From Nothophaeocryptopus gaeumannii (taxonomy: Eukaryota; Ascomycota; Dothideomycetes; Mycosphaerellales; Mycosphaerellaceae): a stretch of DNA of 64,000 nt. Every line of letters begins with the position of its first letter. Position 1 is the first letter of the stretch. The stretch covers positions 1,302,001 through 1,366,000 of the forward strand of contig JASISA010000019.1 of the NCBI GenBank assembly GCA_031771865.1, written 5' to 3'. Shown piece after piece: positions 19,925-29,337 of the stretch. Below the pieces are notes generated by a model, which was not told where the DNA came from, did no database searches, and saw nothing but the letters and a program-made list of their open reading frames with translations. Position numbers and translations under genes: made by a program.

Positions 19925-22432
19925 ATGGCGGAACTCTCGTCTTCCAATCTGAAGGTTTTGTCCTCCAAGCGCCTCCCACAACCAGTCAAATTCCCATTCA
20001 CAGCCTACTCGCACAAACACGACCTGCTGGCAATCGTCACATCCTCAGCGTCAGAAGTCCAGGTCCTCAGAATCGTGTCTGGCCAGATTGCTTTCAGTGT
20101 CAAAAGGCAGGACTATGGCGACTTCGAGATTACGGCCGTGGCATGGAAACCCGACGGAACATCTCTTGGCGTCGGGTGGAGCGATGGCAAGTACGGAATC
20201 TACGATGGCGGTACTGGACGGCAGATGAGCCTTACTGAGCTGGAAGTTCCTGGAGTTGATGAGGAATTTGCGCTCGATCTGACTCTACCGAAGCCTGATC
20301 CTGAGAAGGATGACGAGCGGAAGGCGAAGATGAGTCGGGTGATCTGTCTGGGGTTTATGGGGCATGCGACTGGAAATTCCCACCAGTCGAAGCTGGAAAG
20401 CGCTGGCAATGAGAAGCTGAAAATCACGACTGACGATTGGTATGATGGACTGGACATCGGGCCTCCAGAGGATGACGAGGAGAATGACGAACCCGGCAAA
20501 CCGAGAGGTGCTGCGATCGAGGATCTACCTCGTGCGATCGCCGGACTTGATGTTACAAAAGTCCTGCCTAGACTCAGCTCGATACCTAACCACGGGATGA
20601 CACAACCCAAGTCTGGTTCCGGAGCAAACAAATTTCCGAACCAGGCGGCCACGGATGCCCAATCTGAGGCTCAGAGTAATGCTGGACCGGACGCACTTCA
20701 AAGCCTTCTTGTCTGCCAGGAAGACCGAACTGCGCACGTGCTGCTTGACGAGGCAGTCAACATTGGCTTCTGCAAAGTCGGAGGCAAGCCGGTGATGCAT
20801 TCTGCGCACTCTCAGGTCTCGACACATGCGATTCTGTGCGAAGACAAGGAGACAGGCGGATGCGGCCATCTTACGTTCGTGGATCTACCGCTCAATACAT
20901 TAGCTGGGCCTCTCCTGAGTGTCCTTGCCACGAATACGAAACGGCTACAGACTTTGCTGGACTACGTCGCTCAGACCGTACAGTGCATGCAATATGACTA
21001 CACGATTAATGCCACACTCCCATCAAAATTCCTGCACATACTCACGGAAGACTTGTCAAACAAACATCCAGCAGACGGTGACACCGTAGCCAATCTCTAC
21101 CATTTAGCCATGACTGGATCTTTCCATCCTCAGGTCTTGGAGTGGATCAATGACTCCGTAAAGGACAACAACTGGAAGCGTTGGGAACAGCACTTAAACA
21201 CGATGTACACCAACGTGCAAAATCATCTCTTTATCAACCTCCTGCCCGCGCTTGATCGCTTCAGCATTGCGGCTACGACATTACGCAGCCAGGCGACCTT
21301 TCACGAAGGCTCGACGAAGTTCGATTGCTCGCCACAGCTCTTCAGCAATATTCTCGAACACATTGACAGCTTACGCGTAGTAACTCACAGGATGATTCTC
21401 ATCACACAGACAGAACATCGCCAGTTCCGCATGTTCATCAAATGGCTCAGGCTGCAGTGTCATATTGCAGTCGCGGAGCCCTTTTCGGCGAATGCGTTGG
21501 AGACGGAAGACCGCGAAGTTCCCGATATCGACTATTCACTCGTGCTGGCCTACATCAAGAACAACATGATGCGGAGCAAGTTGGCCGTGCATCTCAATAA
21601 TCGGGATGGCATTGATGATCGGCAGACAGCACCGGAAGCGGAGTTCTTCGCAAAGCCGATCATACGGGATATGGGGTATGAGAAATCGAAGGAGGCGTTG
21701 AAGTTACTTGAGAAGAGCAAAGATGGAGATATCAAGATGAGAGATGTCGAGGATCCGATGGCTTTTCTCAATCTACCTGCGCTGGTTTGTGGTCTCTCTG
21801 GAAGGGTGAGAGTGGCATTGAAGCAAATCACGGAGTGGCAGAATCGAATGCTCTTTCCGCCGTTCGATCCACCAAGTGTTCAACTGCAGATGGAGTCGGC
21901 CACCCAGATTCTGGATATGGGTTTGACGCCCACGGTGCAGCAGACTGGCCATGTCACGAAGTTGCTGGGTCTGAATGCGTCGAATCCAAGTCAACTGCAT
22001 CTTCTGGAAGTTGCTCAGCCTGCGAACGTCAAGCGCGCGAGCTCTTTCACAGCTCCACCAACCGTCTTCCGCACGAGTAGTTCTCTCCCGGGGGAAATTC
22101 TGGATGCGAGATTCTTGCCCACAACCTGCAACCAGATCATCTGTCTTCTCCGCCCTACTGACGAAGATACTGTTCTTGTACTCAGGCTCGAGGTTGCGCA
22201 GCTCGAAAGTGGTGGTGAAGACTTTCGACCTGAGCGATTACATACCTTCTTGCCAGAGACGAACTTCAGGCCAGAGAAATTGATCGTCGGAGGCAGGAAG
22301 GGCAAGGCGCTGTGTGTGGTTTTCGGGAATAAGGGCAGAGAATGGAAGGTGTTGGACTTGGATGGCGGGCCTGAGAGGTTGGAAGAAGAGGCGGCGGATA
22401 GCGAGGGGGACGATGTTATGGAGCTGGTATAA
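19925..22432 (+). CDS. APC4: Anaphase-promoting complex subunit 4
   Basis: Single exon, 835 aa. The N-terminus forms WD40-like blades: LPQPVKFPFTAYSHKHDLLA, EVQVLRIVSGQIAFSVKR, EITAVAWKPDGTSLGVGWSD and GKYGIYDGGTG. The long helical APC4 domain follows at about residues 310-560, with LDYVAQTVQCMQYDYTIN, LYHLAMTGSFHPQVLEW, HLFINLLPALDRFSIAATTL and HRQFRMFIKWLRLQ. The C-terminus returns to beta-rich sequence (VVFGNKGREWKVLDLDGG) with an acidic end. Apc4 is a scaffold subunit of the ubiquitin ligase APC/C that drives mitotic exit. The gene lies 265 bp after the delta-COP gene on the same strand, with its own promoter. The length is normal for fungal members. Confidence 0.9.
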   Translation: MAELSSSNLKVLSSKRLPQPVKFPFTAYSHKHDLLAIVTSSASEVQVLRIVSGQIAFSVKRQDYGDFEITAVAWKPDGTSLGVGWSDGKYGIYDGGTGRQMSLTELEVPGVDEEFALDLTLPKPDPEKDDERKAKMSRVICLGFMGHATGNSHQSKLESAGNEKLKITTDDWYDGLDIGPPEDDEENDEPGKPRGAAIEDLPRAIAGLDVTKVLPRLSSIPNHGMTQPKSGSGANKFPNQAATDAQSEAQSNAGPDALQSLLVCQEDRTAHVLLDEAVNIGFCKVGGKPVMHSAHSQVSTHAILCEDKETGGCGHLTFVDLPLNTLAGPLLSVLATNTKRLQTLLDYVAQTVQCMQYDYTINATLPSKFLHILTEDLSNKHPADGDTVANLYHLAMTGSFHPQVLEWINDSVKDNNWKRWEQHLNTMYTNVQNHLFINLLPALDRFSIAATTLRSQATFHEGSTKFDCSPQLFSNILEHIDSLRVVTHRMILITQTEHRQFRMFIKWLRLQCHIAVAEPFSANALETEDREVPDIDYSLVLAYIKNNMMRSKLAVHLNNRDGIDDRQTAPEAEFFAKPIIRDMGYEKSKEALKLLEKSKDGDIKMRDVEDPMAFLNLPALVCGLSGRVRVALKQITEWQNRMLFPPFDPPSVQLQMESATQILDMGLTPTVQQTGHVTKLLGLNASNPSQLHLLEVAQPANVKRASSFTAPPTVFRTSSSLPGEILDARFLPTTCNQIICLLRPTDEDTVLVLRLEVAQLESGGEDFRPERLHTFLPETNFRPEKLIVGGRKGKALCVVFGNKGREWKVLDLDGGPERLEEEAADSEGDDVMELV

Positions 22433-23173
22433 CGGGCAGCAAAATCACGACAATGGCTCTGCATTGTAGACGAGCTGCTCCTCCACAAACGCCCCGTGGC
22501 ATGTGAGAAGCTCACCAGAAACGCTAGCGCCAACGGTCAGAACTTCACCTCACCTCACCCCAGCCATCCCAATTCGCCTACTCAACAACCTCCATCACCT
22601 CCACCTCCATCTTCTTTCCTTCCGCCAACAAACGCAGTCAATTTGCATCCCATCCTGCACCGTCGTCGCAAGGGACGGTCCTACGCCACCGCCCGTCTCC
22701 CCTTGGCCCTGCGAGACCAAGTCGGAGACTGCAGCATCAGCAGGTAGCCAGACTATGCTTACGCGCCCATTTGCCTTCTCGTCGGACTTGTGTGGAAGGG
22801 GTTTGAGGGGTGGCGGATGACCCGAGGAAGAAGAGGTGGTGGGCTTTATTGGTGAGAGGTGAGTGCAAGGAGTGGTAAGGAGAGACCGTAGATGCGTGGG
22901 AGCCAGGCGGGCTCCCGGATGCTGACTGAGTGTGGTTTAGGCCATCGATATCTGGTTTGAAGGGACTGGATGTCAGAGGCTGTGCAGAGTGACCTTGAGA
23001 TGTCGGAGGTGGTGAGATGAATTTGGCAGAGAGAAGTTTGCGCGATGACTGAGCATGACCGCGAGTGAGGTTGCAAAGAACAGTTCCTAGCAACGCCGTA
23101 GCTCAGGTCGAGGAGCTTTCCAAAGTCCACACTCATCTCTCTCGACCCTCACCAAAGCATCTCATCCAAAGCC
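22433..23173. other. Gene-free interval
   Basis: About 740 bp after the APC4 gene. CT-rich (near 22555-22620) and GT-rich stretches produce several open frames, none convincing. Confidence 0.4.
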
Positions 23174-23870
23174 CTATAAGCTCACAGCTGGCAAAGCCTC
23201 GAAAACGGGCTGAACTCCCTTCTTTTTCAATCTGGCAAACGCCGCGGCTTCCGATTTCAAACCCGCAAACCGCGCTTCACCACGCGTCCCACCATCCCAC
23301 ACCCTAATCTCCTTCACATACTTCGCATCCCCAAACCACTCCTTGTGCTGCGCAAACAAGTACCCTACCCCTCGACCGTTGGGAGAACCGATGAGAGCTT
23401 CGCCGGCTTCGGATATTGGGTCAATGGAATGTGCCTGCCCAATTAGGTCAGTACAATTCCGTACTGCAAGGGTGTCCGAGAAGGGACGAAAGGTGATGGC
23501 TTGGCTTACTAGGATAATCACCCATAACCCCCTGTTTACACCCATCGAGAACCAACTCCTCCAAACCCAATGCCTTCTTGACAGCCACAAGTGATTCTGG
23601 GTTACGAGCAGAACTTCGCACAACATACTTATGAGTCCCGCGGCTTTCTGCTTGTCGTTACCGCATTGGTTCTTCGCATACTCGAGAAACGTAACATCCG
23701 AACAGCGTTTCAGTGGCACAATGTGATCCCTGGGTATTGGTAAGATACGTTCTAGGATATTAGATTCAGGGCTGTCGTTATTGATGCCGATGATGGTACC
23801 GAGGGTGGGGTTGAAGATATTGAGGTCTTGGAGCGTATGTTGCCTCCAACAGGTGTCAAGGCAACTCTAA
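23174..23870 (-). CDS. Unresolved hypothetical gene (several exons or broken)
   Basis: Three protein-like blocks lie in order on the minus strand. The first is NIFNPTLGTIIGINND with ILPIPRDHIVPLKRCSDVTF (about 23610-23810). The second, in another frame, is THKYVVRSSARNPESLVAVK with KALGLEELVLDGCKQGVMG (about 23530-23650). The last is AHSIDPISEAGEALIGSPNG, GYLFAQHKEWFGDAKYVKEI and FARLKKKGVQPVFEALPAV (23174-23440), preceded by a good branch and acceptor (CTGACCTAAT...GGGCAG). No join satisfies all phases with good splice sites, and no initiator ATG is clear. I do not recognise the family. It may be a gene with unusual splicing or a recent pseudogene next to the element at 24062. Confidence 0.35.
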
Positions 23871-24061
23871 GAGATAATGACCGGATACTCCCTCGTCTGC
23901 CCAGTTACCGGGTCAAGAGCACACTACGACCGGGTATGATGCTAGCTGATCTTCCGCCAGTCCTTATGTGCTTCTTCTCCGGACATTATTGGTCCTAAGT
24001 TCAGTGCTTTGAGAGCTGCACCGACCGATGGTAGCTCGCCGCCCAGAGCGTCGCTCCTACG

Positions 24062-24340
24062 TATCCAGCCCTCGATACTTCCCCGAGCCCCAGTCAGCCG
24101 ACCGAGCCTCAGTGCTGAATCAAATCCTATCAAATCTACACAGGGCCATGTTGGCGACGATGCGTCGCCAACATGGCCCTGCGGCCCGCTCGAGTGCCGC
24201 CGGCGCTTCGGAGGACAAGCCTCCTGCGGCCGCACGTCGCTCCTTGCTTCTATGACTATAGAGGCGTAGGCAACGAGGTGCAAAGTAGAGAGAGCGCTCG
24301 GTCAGCTAACTGGAGCTCGGGGAAGTATCGAGGGTATCCA
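24062..24340. mobile_element. MITE-like inverted-repeat element with inner palindrome
   Basis: Terminal inverted repeats of 39 bp (24069-24107 and 24296-24334) begin CCCTCGATACTTCCCCGAGC and differ at three positions, all C/T. Between them, 24141-24181 is a perfect 19-bp inverted repeat around a 3-nt loop (arms CAGGGCCATGTTGGCGACG). The inner part is GC-rich without an open frame for a transposase. Size, arms and lack of coding sequence fit a non-autonomous DNA transposon. The target-site duplication is not clear. Confidence 0.7.
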
Positions 24341-24344
24341 GGCA

Positions 24345-24683
24345 TTATGCTTCTGGGTCCAGACTCGAGCCGAGCTTCCATGGCGACTCATACTCAGGAG
24401 GAGAGTCCTTCTGCGGTCCTTCCATGAGACAGGTCAAGACATTGCCAGTGTTGATACTGGCCTGGTATTGCTCTTCGTCATCGGACGTTCCGTGGATCAG
24501 GAGGTTGCTGGCGTGGCCCTGGTTCTTGAGACGGCTTGTGTGGGAAGCCAATTCTCGCTTGAGATGATAGGAGAACTCGTGTGAAGCATTGTTGCTGAGT
24601 ACCAGCAGCAAGGTCAGGCAGAAAAGTAGTAGCGCCATCAATTTCGGCCTTCGACACCGGTGCTTGCCTCCAGAGCGTGCCAT
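24345..24683 (-). CDS. Small protein with N-terminal membrane/signal helix, perhaps truncated
   Basis: 112 aa from an ATG at 24683. A basic head (MARSGGKHRCRRPK) leads into a strong hydrophobic helix, MALLLFCLTLLLVL (residues 16-29). A hydrophilic region follows with EFSYHLKRELASHTSRLKN, and then INTGNVLTCLMEGPQKDSPP near the end. The stop lies only a few bases from the inverted-repeat element, so the C-terminus may have been replaced by an insertion. No family is named. The protein would be membrane-bound or secreted. Confidence 0.42.
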   Translation of the reverse strand: MARSGGKHRCRRPKLMALLLFCLTLLLVLSNNASHEFSYHLKRELASHTSRLKNQGHASNLLIHGTSDDEEQYQASINTGNVLTCLMEGPQKDSPPEYESPWKLGSSLDPEA

Positions 24684-25083
24684 ATTGGTTGTGGAATGCC
24701 TCGATTGCTCTCCCGGAGGTCTTATGCGAGAAGGCTGGAGATGCCGGTGGTAGACTCTGTCCTCTTCGACGTTCGTGTTATAAAGATGAACGAGCTGTCA
24801 ACGTATGTGCAGACAGTGAGTGGTACCTGCACTTGTCAGTTTGTAGCATCATGTGCTACTCGCTTCTTGCTGAATCTGAAGCACGTGCAAATGTGCCACC
24901 AGTCACACATCATGACTGGGACGAATCAGTCTGCAGCTTTCGGTGTTGAGTCCAATCAAGGATGTCTCTCAAACGTTCAATGGTATCTACAGTGAGCCTC
25001 CGTAATCTGCTATGCTTTCTGGCTGGGGTCTTTCCTCGCTACTTCATCGTCACATCAAAGTATCTCTACGTCGTATCGGTACA

Positions 25084-25710
25084 TTAGACGGCTTGGAGGA
25101 CCCTGTCGGCGGCGGTGACAGTAACACTTGGAGCCTCGTCCTCAACAAAGATGTTCTTCACAACGCCATTTTCGACGATAGCGGCGTATCGGGAGGAGCG
25201 GTGGTTTCCAAGGAGTCCGGATGCATCGAAGTCGAGGCCGGCAGCGCGGGTGAACTGGGGAAAAGTCAGCACGAGGATTACTGCCACCATATTGACTTAA
25301 TCTGACCTTCGCATCGTCATCCGCGATGAAGTGGACCAGAGGGTTGTTCCAGCTGTGCTTCTCCTTCCAAGCCTGGGTGGTGAAGGCATCGTTGACAGCG
25401 ACGATGTAGATGCCCTTGACACCCTTCGCCGCGAATTGGTCGGCGTGCTCAACATAGCCGGGGACTTGCGAGGAGCATGGTGGGGTGAAGGCGCCGGGAA
25501 CGCCAACGATGATGTCTAAGGAAGTGATGATCAGCGAATGCTTGTGTGCGTAACACGACTTGAGATGTGGCACTCACTCTTGCCGGCAAGAGCAGCCAAG
25601 TCGACAGTTCCCTTCTCTGGATTGTCCTCCTTCAGAGCTCCCACGGTGGGCAGAGAGGCACCTTTAGCCAATGGCTTGTTCTTCTTGAGCTTGTCGATGA
25701 TGGCGGCCAT
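25084..25710 (-). CDS. Peroxiredoxin, Prx5/Ahp1-like, single-cysteine
   Basis: Three exons (25578-25710, 25307-25515, 25084-25254) with introns of 62 and 52 nt give 170 aa. The thioredoxin-fold signature VGVPGAFTPPCSS gives Thr55 and the peroxidatic Cys58. The rest follows the Prx5/AhpC-TSA2 layout: GYVEHADQFAAKGVKGIYIV, VNDAFTTQAWKEKH, FIADDDAKFTRAAGLDFD and SSRYAAIVENGVVKNIF. Cys58 is the only cysteine, so there is no resolving Cys within the chain. The enzyme should act as a 1-Cys peroxidase with glutathione/glutaredoxin or by inter-subunit chemistry. The C-terminus (RVLQAV) is not a peroxisomal signal, so it is probably cytosolic, unlike Pmp20/Asp f 3 homologues that end in a PTS1. Confidence 0.92.
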
Positions 25711-26712
25711 GTTGACGGTGTCTGCTGTTGGTATGGCTTGTTTCTTTGGATGTGTGTGAGAGTGGAGGAGAGCAAGATGGTGTGAGGTCAAAATCATTCG
25801 ACAAAAAGAAGTGAAACGACGTAATCTTTGCTTATGCCTTCCTTCCGAAGACTGGTGTGCCCCGCGCTATGTCGTCGCTCCTTCCTCTTCGCGTGAGACG
25901 TGAGGGGCATTCGCACATCAATCCATCAAGGTCAGGCATTTGCCTTTTGAGCGCGCCAATCTGCTCTGCGATGAGCTGTTCGCGGCCTCCTGTGGCGAGG
26001 TCTAGATGCGAAAATACCAATGATACCATAAGCAGTTGCGTATGAAACTGGAATTGTTCGAGCTTTGACTTTCGGTATAGTGGGGAGCTGTCAGATGCAG
26101 ATGTCGTGATCCCGGCTCTCGGGCTAAGCTCCGGTCTTGGCACATCCGTGCCTGAGGCGAAGATCAGTCAACGCGACCTTCACGCCTTCACACGCTTTGA
26201 ATTTCACAAACGTGCAGAGCAGGATGACTTCATCACGCCACCGCCTCGTCAACACGACAACATATCCTTCCAGACCTCAATGACACCTACCTAGGGAAAC
26301 ATTACATGAGATCACGATGGAAGAAACTCGTCATCTGTTGTCTTCCTGGATGAGGCCAACATGATCCTCAAGTGCAACAAAACAGTGTCTGCCATTGAAG
26401 ACCACTCTCGTTCAGATATCATCAGAACGGAGCTTGTGTTGATCAAAAAACCTCTCCTGCACCCATTCAAGTTACATTCATATCTTTAGTCAACGACACC
26501 CGAGCGTCTCATCCTACCATTCTCCCGACGCAGCCCAGATAATCACGAAACCGACCAACAACATTCACATTCTCTCGATCGTCCCTTGCCTACCATGGCC
26601 ATGGGTGTGGCATCCCACCGCCTTGTTCATGGGTTAGCATTCCACCAGAGCGGCTTTCAGGACATGCTTACCGAAAGAACGCCCTGACTAGACATTCCAG
26701 TCTCGTCGACAC

Positions 26713-26996
26713 TTAGTACGCAGCAGCGTCTTCCTCTGCCTTCTTTGGGGGTTTCCCGTCCTTGTATATGCCGCTGTACGTGAATGAAAGAACAGGTCCG
26801 GTAAAACCCCTCAGCGCCTCTGGATCTCTCTTCTCGGATTGTTCACGGAGTCAATTTGATGATCCGCCCCAGGCACAGCATTCGGTTCGGCTGCTCGATT
26901 AACAATCTCAGCACTGAACTACGAGCTGTCCAGTGGTGCAGCATAGATGGCATGAGCCAGAAGCGTCATGGCGCTTAAGGTGGAAAGGAATTGCAT
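26713..26996 (-). CDS. Candidate small secreted peptide precursor (spliced or broken)
   Basis: The frame starts MQFLSTLSAMTLLAHAIYAA, a clear signal peptide with an AxA-like cleavage site, and then meets TAG at 26919-26921. Past it the same frame stays protein-like (SAEIVNRAAEPNAVPGADHQ). The next frame then ends the locus with a dibasic EKRDPEALRGFTG, SFTYSGIYKDGKPPKKAEE and a final Tyr. Two readings fit. One is a spliced gene with a GTAGTT donor at 26922 and an acceptor at about 26810 or 26828, which gives a 55-62 aa secreted protein. The other is a precursor damaged by a nonsense codon and a frameshift. The KR (Kex2-type) site and Tyr-rich core are notable because a UstYa-type oxidase gene starts 1.35 kb away, divergently. 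Confidence 0.35.
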
Positions 26997-27257
26997 GATG
27001 CTTTCAGGTTCGATGGTTGAGGTATGGCTTTAGAAGAGCAAGAGCTGAAAATATGTCAGGTCCACGACTGTTTGTGAACGACAGAGCAGGTTGTCTTTTA
27101 TATGCCCTTTCGAATCTCGAACACGCCCCGAAGCTGTACACGGACCAACGTCACCTCGGGAAGCAGCACTGTACAGTCTGTACTATTCCGTACCCACGAG
27201 CTCGACATGCGCACACCGCAAAACAGAAGACAGGGCTCCTCGTTCTTCGGCATTCAT

Positions 27258-28003
27258 CTAGCCTTGGGAATGGTATTCCTCGCGCAAGGCTCACAAAGTT
27301 TGTTAGAAATGTCATCAACTATGTTGATTTAATGGATGGATACAATTTAGATGCACGAGTCCCTGGAGCATGTCGAAAGTAGAAACGTTCCTCTAGCCTT
27401 AGGAAGGGTATTCCTTGCGCAAGGCTTATAAAATTTATTAGAAATGTATGTAACCAACCCAATTCAGATCCCCCGACACTTCCCCCTACCCCAACCAGCC
27501 GATCCTACCCTAGCCTAAATCAACCATCGATCAATTAGGCTTTGGAGGCAGTCAACGGCGCTACGCGAGGCTAAATAGAAAGATGTCAACAACTCTGATC
27601 GACGTGTCTGCCTCGCGCGCTTGGGTATCGTCCCTATCCTTCTCTTAGTTCGCTCGTTTCCCTTCGGTCGCTTCGCCTTTCTACGTCTCTCGCTGCTTTA
27701 CTCTAAGGTATTTACTTCGCTCGTTCCTCGCCTCGCCTACCGGTGTTCCATCTTGCGAGCTCTAAATCAAAGCTTAACTAAACCCTTTGGGAAACGCTGG
27801 GGTAGTGCCGGCCAGCTGGATAAGGGGGAAGTATCGGGGATTTAGATCAACAAGTGAAGGCATTTCAGGTGCACGGCCCGTTTTTGAGCATGCCTGGGTA
27901 GAGACGTGCATCTAGCCTTAGAAAGCCTGTCCCTCGCGCAAGGCTTATTAGATTAAGACATCTCAGATGCGCGAGTTTTCGGAGCATGTCAAAAGTGGAA
28001 AGT
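27258..28003. repeat. Array of diverged repeats around a second inverted-repeat element
   Basis: A 55-bp unit (TAGCCTTaGGAAggGTATTC then GCGCAAGGCTTAT...AGAAATGT) occurs at 27258-27312 and 27393-27447, with a shorter third copy at 27912-27955. Each can fold as an imperfect hairpin (AGCCTT...AAGGCT). A second unit (AGATGCACGAGT, then GGAGCATGTCGAAAGTAGAAA) occurs at about 27350-27387 and 27966-28003. Most copy differences are transitions. No coding frame fits. This is transposon debris. Confidence 0.6.
27470..27840. mobile_element. Second MITE-like element related to that at 24062
   Basis: The left end (CCCCGACACTTCCCCC, from 27470) and the inverted right end (CCCCGATACTTCCCCC, ending at 27840) match each other. 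They also share the CGAYACTTCCCC core and a downstream CAGC block with the element at 24062-24340. The arms are less perfect and the interior has no transposase frame. It is the same or a sister family, older. Confidence 0.5.
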
Positions 28004-28343
28004 CGGTGTTACTGGCTGCGCGTTTCTCATTGGGTAGGCGAACTGCCGAAAACCATACGACTGTCACGGCAATCGACAGACTGATATTTGCTGATCACAA
28101 GATCATCATGGCATGTCTCGAATACGATTATCGCAGAAGCTCTCGCGCCCTTCTTGGCATCAAATCTTCTCCCGAACCGGCGGGTTTGCTTACTCTCATT
28201 ACTGGGGCAGGGGACTTGAAAGATCGTTTGCCAGTTAGCTTGCAGCAGTCATCTTGCCATTGTTGCACTGCCCTCTTGCTACGCTGCCGCAGGCGGCGGA
28301 GAAGAGGATACTCAAGCCTCTGAATGAATGGACGACAACACAG

Positions 28344-29337
28344 ATGGATGAGGACTCGCACGACGGCGAGGTTCTGCTGTACAATGCAAAACAACGAAAA
28401 CGACCATGGAAAATGTTCTTCGCCGGGTTATTATCTGGTCTGATCGCAGCCGGTTTGGTGTCCGTTATGCTCTCCATTTCGCCAAAAGTACCGCCTGAGA
28501 CAATTCAACGCATACATCAACACTCCCGGCTATCACCTGTCACGAAGGACATCGATTTGGTGTACGAAAGCAAAATTTTCAATGGGTCTTTCTTGAAAGA
28601 AACTATTTTCCGCCAAGATGGCAGTCCTGAAGTTGACGAGGCTTGGGCAAGCTTGGGCGTGAATTGTGAGGAAGGAGGGATATGACAACGAGAGACATTG
28701 ACTAATAGTGAAACCAGACATGCCGTCGGTCATACCCGAGAGAGATGCTCTGCAGTACGGCTTACGGCCAGATCAAGTCCGCATTTCCAAGAAGTACGGC
28801 GGCGGCTACATCGCGTATGTGGACGGCATGCACCATCTCCATTGTTTGGATCTAGTCCGGCAGGCTCTCTGGTACAATTACGATTATTACCGTACCAAAG
28901 GCGGAGAAACGTGGGACAGCAGCGCCGACGATGTGAAGATGCATGTGTGTAAGTTTCGTTCCCTGCAGCCGAAGTAGTTACACCAGGTTTGCTGACCGTG
29001 CTTCTAGCGCATTGCTTGGACATTATTCGACAGCAACTTATGTGTAATGTTGACATTGGCCTGATAGGCGAGGTCTGGTACTATCCCGTGGGTACTGAGG
29101 AAGAGCACCCGAAGCCAAAACCTTTCATCGACTTTAATACGAGACGTGTAAGACATCTTCAAAGCAGTATTTCTTGCTTGGGGTCTAGCTGACGACCTCG
29201 CTTTCAAGATGTGTCGCAACTTTGATGATATCAGAGAATGGGTCAAAGCCCATCAGACGATCGACGAGAAAATGGTGCCTGCGGACTACCTTGAGGAGCC
29301 CAAACCCGGCGACCGAATCTTCAACGGCATTCCATGA
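28344..29337 (+). CDS. UstYa-family (DUF3328) oxidase-like membrane protein
   Basis: Four exons (28344-28665, 28718-28948, 29008-29147, 29209-29337) with introns of 52, 59 and 61 nt give 273 aa. The cytosolic head is followed by one helix at about residues 25-43 (MFFAGLLSGLIAAGLVSVML). DEAWASLGVNYMPSVIPE is the usual DUF3328 lead. Both catalytic motifs are present: HHLHC at 146-150 (in YVDGMHHLHCLDLVRQALWY) and HVSHC at 183-187, the latter formed only by splicing. CRNFDDIREWVKAHQ lies near the end. UstYa proteins carry out oxidative cyclisation in ribosomal peptide (ustiloxin/dikaritin) and cyclochlorotine-type pathways. The gene looks intact. It lies beside transposon debris and a small secreted-peptide candidate, with no NRPS or other tailoring gene seen. 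Confidence 0.9.

Noticed and set aside
25832..26143. 103-codon minus frame
   Set aside because: Head codon is GTG, not ATG, and no family or splice pattern supports it.
27470..27840. Autonomous transposase gene
   Set aside because: No open frame with DDE or other transposase motifs inside either inverted-repeat element.
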